Positions 44,416 to 52,563 of a stretch of 64,000 nt of DNA are shown here, one piece after another. The stretch is taken from contig CACHWJ010000004.1 in NCBI GenBank assembly GCA_902583635.1, positions 1-64,000 of the forward strand. The letters are read 5' to 3'. Made by a program: the position numbers and the translations under genes. The notes beneath the pieces were generated by a model. The model did no database searches, was not told the origin of the DNA, and saw only the letters and a program-made list of their open reading frames with translations. The DNA comes from an uncultured Pelagibacteraceae bacterium. Its GTDB lineage: Bacteria; Pseudomonadota; Alphaproteobacteria; Pelagibacterales; Pelagibacteraceae. Numbering within the stretch: position 1 is the first letter of the stretch; each line of letters starts with the position of its first letter.

Positions 44416-45836
44416 TGCCTAAGAAAAAAAGTAAAAAAAATGTAAAAGTAAAATCAAATGGAAAAGGAGTTGGTGGAAAAGCTGACGTTCATGCACACGA
44501 AGATGGAAAAAGAAATAAAAGTTTATTAGGGCATAATGCTATCTTCACTCCCGAAGTAATTGACGACATACATATTAAAGCACAGTTAGGAAGATACAGA
44601 ATGCGTGGAATGGCATTAATGAAAAAAATTCCAACATTTGATGATTTAGTTTTTCTACCAGGAACATTAACTAGATTTGTAATAGAAGGTTACAGAGAAA
44701 AATGTGAGACTAAAACAGTTATTGGTCCAAGATGTGAAAACCCAATTGAATTAGATATTCCAGTTTATATTACAGGTATGAGTTTTGGTGCACTTTCTTA
44801 TGAAGCAAAAACTGCTTTAGCAAGAGGAGCAACCATGGCTGGAAGTGCTACCTGCTCAGGTGAAGGTGGAATGATACCTGATGAAAGAAGATATTCTGAA
44901 AAATGGTACTATCAATGTATTCAATCAAGATATGGTTTTAATCCTCATCATGCTCAGTTAGCTGATGGAATAGAAGTTTTTATTGGACAAGGTCAAAAAG
45001 TTGGAATGGGTGGTCACCTTATGGGGCAGAAAGTAACTGACCAAGTTGCTGAAATGAGATCATTACCCTCTGGTATTGACCAAAGATCTCCTGCGAGACA
45101 CCCTGACTGGTTAGGTCCGGACGATTTAGCTTTGAAGGTTGAAGAATTAAGACAACTCACAAAAAATAAAGTTCCAATTCAATTAAAACTAGGAGCTTCG
45201 AAAGTTTACGATGATGTACGTATGGCTGCAAAATGTGATCCTGACTCAATTTATTTAGATGGAATGGAAGGATCAACTGGAGCGGGACCACATATCGCTG
45301 CTGCAAACACTGGAATACCTGGAATTGCTGCTATTAGAGAAGCAAGAAGAGCAATAGATGATGTAGGCAAAACTGGAAAAGTTACTCTGATTTATGCTGG
45401 TGGTGTAAGAGATGGTGCGGACATGGCTAAAGCTTTAGCTTTAGGAGCTGATGCGATTGCTATTGGTACTGGATCAATGATTGCATTAAATTGTAACAAA
45501 GACATACCTGAAGCTAATTTTGAAAAAGAAATTGGTGTAAAAGCAGGAGAATGCTACCATTGTCACACAGGTCGTTGCCCAGTTGGAGTTGCTACGCAAG
45601 ATCCAAAACTAAGAGCAAGATTAAATCCAGATGATGCTGCTTTAAGAGTTTATAATTATTTACATTCAATGACTTTAGAAGCTCAGTTATTGGCTAGAGC
45701 TTGTGGTAAAACAAATATTCACTCACTTGAGCCAGAAGATTTAGCTGCACTAACATCTGAAGCATCTGCTTTGGCAAAAGTTCCGTTAGCTGGAACAAAT
45801 TATACAGTTGGAGTTGACAATTATCATAAAATCTAA
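44415..45836 (+). CDS. glxD: FMN-binding glutamate synthase-like subunit, GlxD/MgsC type
   Basis: A 473-residue GltS-type FMN domain. Marks include DIPVYITGMSFGALSYEAKT, GEGGMIPDERRY, IQLKLGASKVYDDVRMAAKC and DGMEGSTGAGPHIAAANTGI. The iron-sulfur cysteines are Cys380, Cys383 and Cys388 in CYHCHTGRCPVGVATQDP. With GlxB and GlxC it should make glutamate or N-methylglutamate. A basic, lysine-rich leader (residues 1-35, MPKKKSKKNVKVKSNGKGV first) precedes the conserved domain. It shares one base with the previous gene stop. The next gene, 8 b away, also begins with a lysine-rich tail. Confidence 0.92.
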   Translation: MPKKKSKKNVKVKSNGKGVGGKADVHAHEDGKRNKSLLGHNAIFTPEVIDDIHIKAQLGRYRMRGMALMKKIPTFDDLVFLPGTLTRFVIEGYREKCETKTVIGPRCENPIELDIPVYITGMSFGALSYEAKTALARGATMAGSATCSGEGGMIPDERRYSEKWYYQCIQSRYGFNPHHAQLADGIEVFIGQGQKVGMGGHLMGQKVTDQVAEMRSLPSGIDQRSPARHPDWLGPDDLALKVEELRQLTKNKVPIQLKLGASKVYDDVRMAAKCDPDSIYLDGMEGSTGAGPHIAAANTGIPGIAAIREARRAIDDVGKTGKVTLIYAGGVRDGADMAKALALGADAIAIGTGSMIALNCNKDIPEANFEKEIGVKAGECYHCHTGRCPVGVATQDPKLRARLNPDDAALRVYNYLHSMTLEAQLLARACGKTNIHSLEPEDLAALTSEASALAKVPLAGTNYTVGVDNYHKI

Positions 45837-45844
45837 GTGTAAAT

Positions 45845-46255
45845 ATGGCTAAGAAAAAAGGAAAAAAAACATCTAGCAAAAAACAAGTAAGAGGTCAGTT
45901 AGGTAAGAAAAAAGAAACTGCAAGAGAAAAGATGATTGGCCAAACAATTGGTTATAGATATGATGTCAATCTTTTACCTGACTATAAAAAAATAACTCCT
46001 TTTTTAAAAAAATATATTGAAGCTATGGGATGGGATGATTTAAATTGGCTTGAGGATGTTCATATGGGTTATGAAGATGATAGACCTGCCGTATTTTGTA
46101 GGAATGCTAACGGATGGGTTACTATTCCAAAATCCATTAAACTACCTAATAATCAACAAGATCGAGATATGATAGCTAGAGAGCTCTTAGTTAAGTTTCA
46201 AATGTCTCCTAAACATCCACTAGTTGATCTTAAAAAAGCCTATTTAAAATTCTAA
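45845..46255 (+). CDS. Uncharacterised protein with basic N-terminus
   Basis: A 136-residue protein that I do not recognise. Residues 1-30 are strongly basic (MAKKKGKKTSSKKQVRGQLG then KKKETAREKM), and the rest forms a compact alpha/beta domain (YRYDVNLLPDYKKITPFLKK, WLEDVHMGYEDDRPAVFCRN, NNQQDRDMIARELLVKFQM). It starts 8 b after glxD and shares the lysine-rich leader style with that gene, which suggests they act on the same complex or site. No membrane segment, no signal peptide. Function unknown. Confidence 0.7.
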   Translation: MAKKKGKKTSSKKQVRGQLGKKKETAREKMIGQTIGYRYDVNLLPDYKKITPFLKKYIEAMGWDDLNWLEDVHMGYEDDRPAVFCRNANGWVTIPKSIKLPNNQQDRDMIARELLVKFQMSPKHPLVDLKKAYLKF

Positions 46256-46331
46256 GATCACAATCAAGAGTTGATTTTATTTTAAAATCTATTGTCCAGA
46301 GTAGGTTTTTAAATATTGTTTTATTTGTAAC

Positions 46332-46374
46332 ACCCCTAAAAATTTCATAAAGTTTCTTAAACAAATATGGGGGT
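46332..46374 (+). promoter_or_regulatory. Possible hairpin over the amt ribosome-binding site
   Basis: ACCCCT (46332-46337) can pair with GGGGGT (46369-46374), the purine box six bases before the ATG of the ammonium transporter, and a small GTTT/AAAC stem lies in the loop. Pairing would hide the ribosome site. Only six base pairs over a 31-base loop, so it is a weak proposal. Confidence 0.3.
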
Positions 46375-46379
46375 AAAAA

Positions 46380-47780
46380 ATGACTGATCAGTTAGGTGCT
46401 CTTACAACTATATTTACAGAATTTTACTACTGGGTAACAGTAGTACTGATGTTTTTAATTCACGTCGGTTTCTGTATGTACGAAGTTGGAGCATCAAGAT
46501 ACAAACACCACCAACATACCTTAATGAAAAACACAATGCTTATACCTTTGGTAACAGTAACATGGTTTTTATTTGGTTGGTGGATTTATTGGGCTTTTCC
46601 AACAGGACCTGGACTAGCTCCATCAATAATGACAGAAAGCACTGGACTCGTTTTAAGTGGTGGATTTGGAGGAAATGATCTTGCTAATCCAACTAATGCT
46701 CTTATGGCAGTAAATCTAAACGATCATATTATGGGTGTTTTCTGGGCGGCGTTCTTATTATTTTCATGGACTGCTGCTTCTATCGTTTCTGGGGCTATCA
46801 TTGAAAGGATAACAACTTTTGCATTCGGAGTTTTAGCAATTGCAATTGGATCTGTTTTCTGGTCGATTGATGCTTCATGGGGATGGCACTTTGATGGGTG
46901 GATGTTAAAACTTTTAGGATATCATGATGCTTATGCGTCAGGTGTTATTCATGCTATAGCAGGTGGATTTGCACTGGGTGTTCTAATGGTTCTAGGACCA
47001 AGAATTGGAAAATTCTCATCGAGTGGTGAACCAAGAAACATAGGACCTAGAAATCCTTGGCTGGTTACTATTGGATTATTTCTAATTTATACTGGTTTCT
47101 GGGGATTTTATGCAGCATGTAATGTTCCAATTTATGACCTTGGGCCAGAGTATGGAATGGAAGGCGTAACATTCTGGACTGCAACTAACATCTATTTAAC
47201 GCCTACTACATTAAGTGGAATAACTATGAACTTCTTAATGTCGTTATCAGGTGGATTGTTAGCTGGATATGTTATTGCAAAAGGTGATCCTTTCTGGACT
47301 TACTCAAGTGGACTAGCAGGTATAATATGTGCATCGGCTGGAAATGACTTATATCATCCAATTCAAGCTTTAATTATTGGTATGATTGGTGTTGTAATTT
47401 CCTACAAACTTCATTATTGGGTTGAGCGAAAATTCAAAATTGATGATGCAGTTGGAGCAGTAGCTGTACATGGTTATGCAGGCTTTATCGGGCTTGTAAT
47501 CTGTGGATTTGTTTTGAATGGTTATCCTTCATCTGGATATAGCGTTGGAGCTATGTTTGATGGATCAACTTACGCAACAATTAATCCATTAGGTCAATTT
47601 ATAGGAGCAATAATAATGTTCGTAGTTCTTGGACTTATACCAGGATATATAATTGCTAGAGTTCTTAACGGAATGGGTAAATTAAGAATCCCACGTGAAG
47701 TTGAGATAGCAGGACTAGACTATGAAATGATGGAGACTGCAAAAGATGACGAAAAAGCAGTCGTATCGGCAACCAGGTAA
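46380..47780 (+). CDS. amt: Ammonium/methylammonium transporter of the Amt family
   Basis: A 466-residue protein with eleven predicted membrane helices. The pore histidine pair is His191 in SGVIHAIAGGFALG and His364 in AVAVHGYAGFIGLV. GLIPGYIIARVLNGMGKLRI marks the C-terminal end, and ENY-type cytoplasmic tail residues are acidic and lysine-rich. It differs from standard Amt in length and in the second half (EYGMEGVTFWTATNIYLTPT), so it may import methylammonium as well as ammonium. It is followed by a small membrane gene 11 b away. Neighbouring glutamine synthetase-like genes suit a methylamine role. Confidence 0.82.
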   Translation: MTDQLGALTTIFTEFYYWVTVVLMFLIHVGFCMYEVGASRYKHHQHTLMKNTMLIPLVTVTWFLFGWWIYWAFPTGPGLAPSIMTESTGLVLSGGFGGNDLANPTNALMAVNLNDHIMGVFWAAFLLFSWTAASIVSGAIIERITTFAFGVLAIAIGSVFWSIDASWGWHFDGWMLKLLGYHDAYASGVIHAIAGGFALGVLMVLGPRIGKFSSSGEPRNIGPRNPWLVTIGLFLIYTGFWGFYAACNVPIYDLGPEYGMEGVTFWTATNIYLTPTTLSGITMNFLMSLSGGLLAGYVIAKGDPFWTYSSGLAGIICASAGNDLYHPIQALIIGMIGVVISYKLHYWVERKFKIDDAVGAVAVHGYAGFIGLVICGFVLNGYPSSGYSVGAMFDGSTYATINPLGQFIGAIIMFVVLGLIPGYIIARVLNGMGKLRIPREVEIAGLDYEMMETAKDDEKAVVSATR

Positions 47781-47791
47781 AGGAGAAAAAT

Positions 47792-48022
47792 ATGGCTACA
47801 GTATCAAACTGGATAGATCATCTAAATAAACCTGCAGAAGAGGTTGCTGGATCGGTTTATCCTGGAGCAGGATCTAGTGAATTTATACTAGTCCTATTGT
47901 TAATTGCTGTATGGATTGGATGGAGTGTCATCACAGATAAATCTGAGAGGGAAGAACTTGATAGGTTATCTAGAAAAAGACACGGTGCAAACGATCATAA
48001 AAGCAATATTACCGATTGGTAA
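47792..48022 (+). CDS. Small single-span membrane protein next to amt
   Basis: A 76-residue protein with an N-terminal soluble part (MATVSNWIDHLNKPAEEVAG), one transmembrane segment (FILVLLLIAVWIGWSVIT, about residues 30-47) and a basic, charged tail (DKSEREELDRLSRKRHGAND). It starts 11 b after amt with a GGAGAA ribosome site, and the pair is closed by a strong terminator. A regulator or small accessory subunit of the transporter is a reasonable inference; no family is recognised. Confidence 0.65.
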   Translation: MATVSNWIDHLNKPAEEVAGSVYPGAGSSEFILVLLLIAVWIGWSVITDKSEREELDRLSRKRHGANDHKSNITDW

Positions 48023-48036
48023 TTAAAAGAAAATTT

Positions 48037-48067
48037 GGGCGCTACTTGAATGTAGCGCCCTTTTTTT
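48037..48067 (+). terminator. Intrinsic terminator after amt and its partner gene
   Basis: A perfect 9-bp GC-rich stem, GGGCGCTAC and GTAGCGCCC, around a six-base loop (TTGAAT), followed directly by seven Ts. This is the clearest intrinsic terminator in the window. Confidence 0.93.
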
Positions 48068-48081
48068 ATAATCTTATTATA

Positions 48082-48234
48082 ATGAGTGAAGATAAAAACG
48101 ATGAGCTAAGACCAACTAAAATGAGAGGGGTTGCTTTTCCAAAAGCAAAGTATGGTGTAATTCTCGCAATTATCTTAATAGTTGTTGTAAATTTTATTTT
48201 ATATAAGGAAACTATCTTTTCATTTTTTAAATAA
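48082..48234 (+). CDS. 50-residue membrane protein
   Basis: A 50-residue single-span protein (MSEDKNDELRPTKMRGVAFP then the helix YGVILAIILIVVVNFILYKE). The frame is open from 48016 but the terminator at 48037-48067 and the following TATAAT region make the ATG at 48082 more likely. It ends 17 b before the GmaS-like gene. Function unknown; similar small membrane proteins of this length are common in such genomes. Confidence 0.5.
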   Translation: MSEDKNDELRPTKMRGVAFPKAKYGVILAIILIVVVNFILYKETIFSFFK

Positions 48235-48251
48235 TTGTGATAGCCTAGGTA

Positions 48252-49577
48252 ATGGCTAAAAACTTATTCAAAATAGCAAAGCAAAAAAAAATAAAATATT
48301 TCTTAATAAGCTTTGTTGATCTTTTTGGCGTACTCAGATCAAAACTAGTTCCAGCGCATGCTATTAAAGAAATGCAGACTGCAGGAGCAGGATTTGCTGG
48401 TTTTGCAGCTTGGCTAGATATGTCTCCCGCAGATAGCGATATGTTTGGTATTCCAGATCCAGACAGTCTTATTCAATTACCTTGGAATAAAGAGGTGGGA
48501 TGGCTTGCATCAGACTTATGGATGAATGGTAAACCTGTAGAAGCCTCTCCAAGAGTAATGTTAAAGAATCAAATTATGAAATTAAAAAATCAAAATTTAA
48601 AAATGAAATCAGGTGTAGAGTGTGAATACTTTTTAATTTCACCTGATGGAAATTCTATTGCTGATATAAGAGATACTCAATCTAAACCTTGTTATGACCA
48701 ATCAGCGTTAATGAGGAGATATGATTTAATTAAAGAAATTTGTGATTGCATGATTGAGATGGGATGGGGTCCTTATCAAAATGATCATGAAGACGCCAAT
48801 GGACAATTTGAAATGAATTGGGACTATGATGATTGTCTAAAAACAGCTGATAGACACACATTTTTCAAATATATGGTAAAAACCATAGCTGAAAAACATG
48901 GTTTGAGAGCAACCTTTATGCCTAAACCATTTGAAAACCTCACAGGTAATGGCTGTCATGCTCACGTATCAGTTTGGGACGGAAAGAAAAATAAATTTTT
49001 AGATAAATCTGACAAGTTTGGACTAAGTAAAATGGCTTATAATTTTTTAGGTGGAGTAATTAAAAACGCCTCTTCCCTATCTGCTTTCTTTAATCCAACA
49101 ATAAATAGCTATAGAAGAATTAATGCACCTCCAACAAAATCTGGGGCATCATGGTCACCAAGCAGCATATCTTATACAGGCAATAACAGAACACATATGA
49201 TAAGAATTCCAGATCCTGGTAGATTTGAATTAAGATTGATGGATGGATCTGCAAATCCATATTTATTACAAGCAAGTGTATTAGCTGCTGGGCTATATGG
49301 ATTAAAAAATAAAATTGATCCAGGAGAGCCTCTTACTTGTAATATGTACACAGATTACAAAAAATATCCTAATTTACCTAAATTACCAAATGAACTTCAA
49401 GACTCGCTTGAACTTTTAAAAAATAACAAGGAAATGAATGAAGCTTTTGGAAAAGAAACAATTAATAGTTATATAAAACTTAGAAAATCTGAAATTAATG
49501 AATTTGATAATAAAGAAAACTTCGACAAGTCCAAACCTGTGACGCAATGGGAAAGACAAAATACTTTAGACTGTTAA
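48252..49577 (+). CDS. gmaS: Gamma-glutamylmethylamide synthetase / type III glutamine synthetase-like protein
   Basis: A 441-residue glutamine synthetase-family enzyme. The strings SFVDLFGVLRSKLVP, AGAGFAGFAAWLDMSPADSD, PDSLIQLPWNKEVGWLASDL, CEYFLISPDG and NDHEDANGQFEMNWDYDD resemble GmaS/GlnT proteins closely in order and length. It condenses glutamate, ATP and methylamine (or ammonia) to a gamma-glutamyl amide. It lies near amt and glxBCD, a grouping known for the N-methylglutamate pathway. The PLP enzyme downstream starts 2 b after its stop. Ammonia as substrate (GlnT) is not excluded. Confidence 0.85.
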   Translation: MAKNLFKIAKQKKIKYFLISFVDLFGVLRSKLVPAHAIKEMQTAGAGFAGFAAWLDMSPADSDMFGIPDPDSLIQLPWNKEVGWLASDLWMNGKPVEASPRVMLKNQIMKLKNQNLKMKSGVECEYFLISPDGNSIADIRDTQSKPCYDQSALMRRYDLIKEICDCMIEMGWGPYQNDHEDANGQFEMNWDYDDCLKTADRHTFFKYMVKTIAEKHGLRATFMPKPFENLTGNGCHAHVSVWDGKKNKFLDKSDKFGLSKMAYNFLGGVIKNASSLSAFFNPTINSYRRINAPPTKSGASWSPSSISYTGNNRTHMIRIPDPGRFELRLMDGSANPYLLQASVLAAGLYGLKNKIDPGEPLTCNMYTDYKKYPNLPKLPNELQDSLELLKNNKEMNEAFGKETINSYIKLRKSEINEFDNKENFDKSKPVTQWERQNTLDC

Positions 49578-49578
49578 A

Positions 49579-50712
49579 GTGAAAAGTTTAAAAAGTATTA
49601 AAAGATGGACGCTAACAAAATCTTTAAAAAATAATAATTTCAGTTTTAAAAGAAATTATGTTTTAAAATTTGTCCCTTCTTTGCTGTTAACAAATGCTTT
49701 TAAATCAATTTCTAGATGGAAAAATTATAAGGCTACACCTTTAATTAAACTTGATAAATTACAAAAAAATTTAAATGTTAATAATGTTTTTTATAAAGAT
49801 GAGTCCAAAAGATTTCATTTAAAATCTTTTAAAGCATTAGGAGGAGCGTATGCTGTTGAAAGAATATCTAAAGGAAAAAAAAATATAATTATTTCCTCAG
49901 CGACTGCTGGAAACCATGGAAGATCTGTTGCGTGGGGCGCAGAAAGATTAGGTTTAAAATGTAAAATCTTTGTTAGTCAATACGTAAGTGATTCGAGAGT
50001 TAAAGAAATTAAAAAATTTGGAGCTGAAGTTATAAGAGTTAAAGGTGATTACGAAAATTCACTTAATGAATGTAAAAAGTTATCGAAAAAAAATAATTGG
50101 AAAATTGTGCAAGATGTTGCTACAAGAGATTACAAATTAGTCCCTCAACTTACAATGGCAGGGTATTCTATAATGATAAGAGAAATATCTAAACAAACTA
50201 ATCAATATATAACCCATATTTTTTTACAAGCCGGTGTCGGGGGCATGGCTGCTGGTGTTGTAGCTGGTGTTGCAAAATATTTTAAAAAAATTCCAAAAAT
50301 TATAATTGTTGAGCCTGATAGAGCTGATTGTGTACTTCAGAGCGTTAAAATTAATAGACTTAAAAAAATTAAGATTAAAAAAGAAAGTATCATGGGCGGT
50401 ATGTCATGTAATGAAATGTCATATATTCCTTGGCAAATATTAAAAAAAGCAAGTAATTGTTGTGTATCTGTAGGTGATCGGAATGTTGCCAAAACTGTAG
50501 CTATGCTTAAAGACAAAAAGTTCAGCAAAAATTCAATAATTGGTGGGGAATGCTCAACACCTGGAATTATAAGCCTAATTGGTGTTTGTAATAATTATAA
50601 GACTAAAAAACTCATTGAACTAAACGCAAAATCTAACGTTTTAGTAATAGGATGCGAAGGTAATGCAGATGTTAAACTTTACAAGCAACTGCTATCTAAA
50701 GGAAGAAAATAA
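49579..50712 (+). CDS. PLP-dependent diaminopropionate ammonia-lyase-like enzyme
   Basis: A 377-residue fold-type II PLP enzyme similar to diaminopropionate ammonia-lyase (DpaL/YgeX). The PLP lysine is probably Lys85 in RFHLKSFKALGGAYA. Other marks are SSATAGNHGRSVAWGAERLG, AEVIRVKGDYENSLNECKKL, HIFLQAGVGGMAAGVVAGVA and the C-terminal VLVIGCEGNADVKLYKQL. It starts with GTG, 2 b after the GmaS stop, which suggests coupling; an N-terminal basic helical region precedes the core. Exact substrate (diaminopropionate, D-serine, threonine-like) uncertain. Confidence 0.85.
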   Translation: MKSLKSIKRWTLTKSLKNNNFSFKRNYVLKFVPSLLLTNAFKSISRWKNYKATPLIKLDKLQKNLNVNNVFYKDESKRFHLKSFKALGGAYAVERISKGKKNIIISSATAGNHGRSVAWGAERLGLKCKIFVSQYVSDSRVKEIKKFGAEVIRVKGDYENSLNECKKLSKKNNWKIVQDVATRDYKLVPQLTMAGYSIMIREISKQTNQYITHIFLQAGVGGMAAGVVAGVAKYFKKIPKIIIVEPDRADCVLQSVKINRLKKIKIKKESIMGGMSCNEMSYIPWQILKKASNCCVSVGDRNVAKTVAMLKDKKFSKNSIIGGECSTPGIISLIGVCNNYKTKKLIELNAKSNVLVIGCEGNADVKLYKQLLSKGRK

Positions 50713-50719
50713 AATTCAC

Positions 50720-52138
50720 ATGACAAAAAATGCAATATTTTGGATCAGGGAAGATTTTAGAATTGATTATAATCCCGCTCTTTCTTTTGCTAGTCAAAAT
50801 CATGATAATGTTATTGGATTATTTATTTATAACAAAGCTGATTATGATAAAAAACGAGAAGCACAAAAATGGTGGCTTTATAAATCTTTAGAAGAATTTA
50901 AATCAGAATTATCTAAATATAAAATAAATCTTCAAATATTAGAGGGAGATGAGCTACATGTGTTGTCAAAGATAAAAAAAAAGGACGATATTTCAGTTTA
51001 TTGGAATAAAATATACGAACCAGATGTAATTGCTAAAGATAAAAAAATTAGAGATGCTTATCAAAAAAATGAAGTTCAATTTAAATATTTTAAAGGAAAT
51101 ATTTTAAACGAATTTCAAGAAGTAACTAAAAACGACGGAACACCCTTTAAAGTATTTAGTCCATTTTGGAGAAATGCTGAACAAAAATATTTAAGCTTAC
51201 CTCCAAGTAAAAATTATATTGTAAAAAAAAAGACAAAGTCAATCACAGTTTTTAAAAATTGTATTGAACCTAAAGATATTTTGCCTAAAAAGAATTGGTA
51301 TAAAAAATTTGAAGAATATTGGAAAGTTTCAGAAAGTGACTCTAAAAAAGTTCTTAATACTTTAATTGAAAAAAAAATTAAAAATTACGGAACGGCTAGA
51401 GATTATCCATCAGTTGAAGGTACATCAAAATTGTCTCCTTATATTAAACATGGTCAAATTCATGTAAGCACTATTTGGCAAAAGTGTAATGAAATTAAAT
51501 CTAAAGGAATTGGCTACAGAAAATATATAAATGAATTAGGTTGGCGTGAGTTTTCACATAGTTTAATTAATTATTTTCCAGAATTTTTAAAAGGTAATTA
51601 TAGAAAAGAATTTGATCGATTTCCTTGGGTAAAAAACGAAAAGTTTTTAAAAGCATGGAAATCAGGAATGACAGGCTATCCTATTGTAGATGCTGGAATG
51701 AGAGAGTTATACGAAACTGGATGGATGCATAACAGAATTAGAATGGTAGTTGGTTCTTTTTTGGTTAAGCATTTGAGAATTAATTGGACTGAGGGTGAAA
51801 AACATTTCAGAAATTGTTTATTAGATTTTAATAAAGCAAATAACGTAGCTCAATGGCAATGGGTTGCTGGTTGTGGAGCTGATGCTGCACCTTACTTTAG
51901 AATATTTAATCCGATTTTGCAGGGTGAAAAATTTGATAAAGAAGGTTTTTATGTGAAGAAATGGGTTCCAGAATTAAATAAAGTGCCTAATAAATTCATC
52001 CATAAACCTTGGGAAATGGAACACAAATATCAAGAAGCAATAAAGACTATAATAGGTAAAGATTATCCTAAACCTATTGTAATCCACGAAAAAGCAAGAG
52101 CTGCTGCTCTAGAGGCTTTTCAATCACTTAAGAAATAA
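50720..52138 (+). CDS. phr: Deoxyribodipyrimidine photolyase / cryptochrome family protein
   Basis: A 472-residue class I-like DNA photolyase using FAD and blue light. The antenna-binding start is IFWIREDFRIDYNPALSFAS, and the FAD-binding C-terminal half includes GWREFSHSLINYFPEFLKGN, GMTGYPIVDAGMRELYETGW and MHNRIRMVVGSFLVKHLRIN. W-Q-W-V-A-G-C-G-A-D-A-A-P-Y-F-R follows. I chose the ATG at 50720, since the longer open frame begins inside the PLP gene. It starts 7 b after that stop. Cryptochrome function cannot be excluded by sequence alone. Confidence 0.92.
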   Translation: MTKNAIFWIREDFRIDYNPALSFASQNHDNVIGLFIYNKADYDKKREAQKWWLYKSLEEFKSELSKYKINLQILEGDELHVLSKIKKKDDISVYWNKIYEPDVIAKDKKIRDAYQKNEVQFKYFKGNILNEFQEVTKNDGTPFKVFSPFWRNAEQKYLSLPPSKNYIVKKKTKSITVFKNCIEPKDILPKKNWYKKFEEYWKVSESDSKKVLNTLIEKKIKNYGTARDYPSVEGTSKLSPYIKHGQIHVSTIWQKCNEIKSKGIGYRKYINELGWREFSHSLINYFPEFLKGNYRKEFDRFPWVKNEKFLKAWKSGMTGYPIVDAGMRELYETGWMHNRIRMVVGSFLVKHLRINWTEGEKHFRNCLLDFNKANNVAQWQWVAGCGADAAPYFRIFNPILQGEKFDKEGFYVKKWVPELNKVPNKFIHKPWEMEHKYQEAIKTIIGKDYPKPIVIHEKARAAALEAFQSLKK

Positions 52139-52143
52139 ATGTT

Positions 52144-52563
52144 TTATTCACCAATAAAATGGTGAATAATTGTTCTATTTTGTGGCTCTAAACGATGTTC
52201 AAATAAATATAACCCCTGCCAAGTTCCAAGCAATAATTCAGTATCTTGAATACTAAGAGAAATTTGATTGTTTGTTAATGCAGATTTTATATGTGCAGGC
52301 ATATCATCTTTACCCTCAGTGGTGTGAATGTACAATTTATTGTTCATAGGTACTAGTTTGTCAAAATAATTTATTAAATCTGTTTGAACATCTGGATCAG
52401 CATTTTCTTGAACAATTAGGGATGCACTAGTATGTTGAATACTTAAATTAAGCATCCCATCTTTAAACTTATTATTGTTAATCCACAGAATTGTCTGATT
52501 AGTGAATTCATACAACTTTTGACCAGAGGTACTTATTTTAAGATTAAAGAACTCTTGCTTCAT
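52144..52563 (-). CDS. yjbQ: YjbQ-family protein (UPF0047)
   Basis: A 139-residue YjbQ/UPF0047 protein, a small beta-sheet trimer with conserved histidines. Family marks are IQHTSASLIVQENADPDVQT, HTTEGKDDMPAHIKSALTN and LLLGTWQGLYLFEHR. Some members show weak thiamine-phosphate synthase activity. It overlaps the ZapE gene by one base and is convergent with the photolyase gene. Confidence 0.95.
   Translation of the reverse strand: MKQEFFNLKISTSGQKLYEFTNQTILWINNNKFKDGMLNLSIQHTSASLIVQENADPDVQTDLINYFDKLVPMNNKLYIHTTEGKDDMPAHIKSALTNNQISLSIQDTELLLGTWQGLYLFEHRLEPQNRTIIHHFIGE

Noticed and set aside
48016..48081. An N-terminal extension of the 50-residue membrane protein, open from 48016
   Set aside because: It would be translated through the strong terminator hairpin at 48037-48067 and would overlap the previous gene; the ATG at 48082 is more sensible.
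50663..50719. A longer start of the photolyase gene inside the PLP enzyme gene
   Set aside because: The 19 extra residues do not resemble the photolyase start, and the ATG at 50720 begins directly before the first conserved strand.
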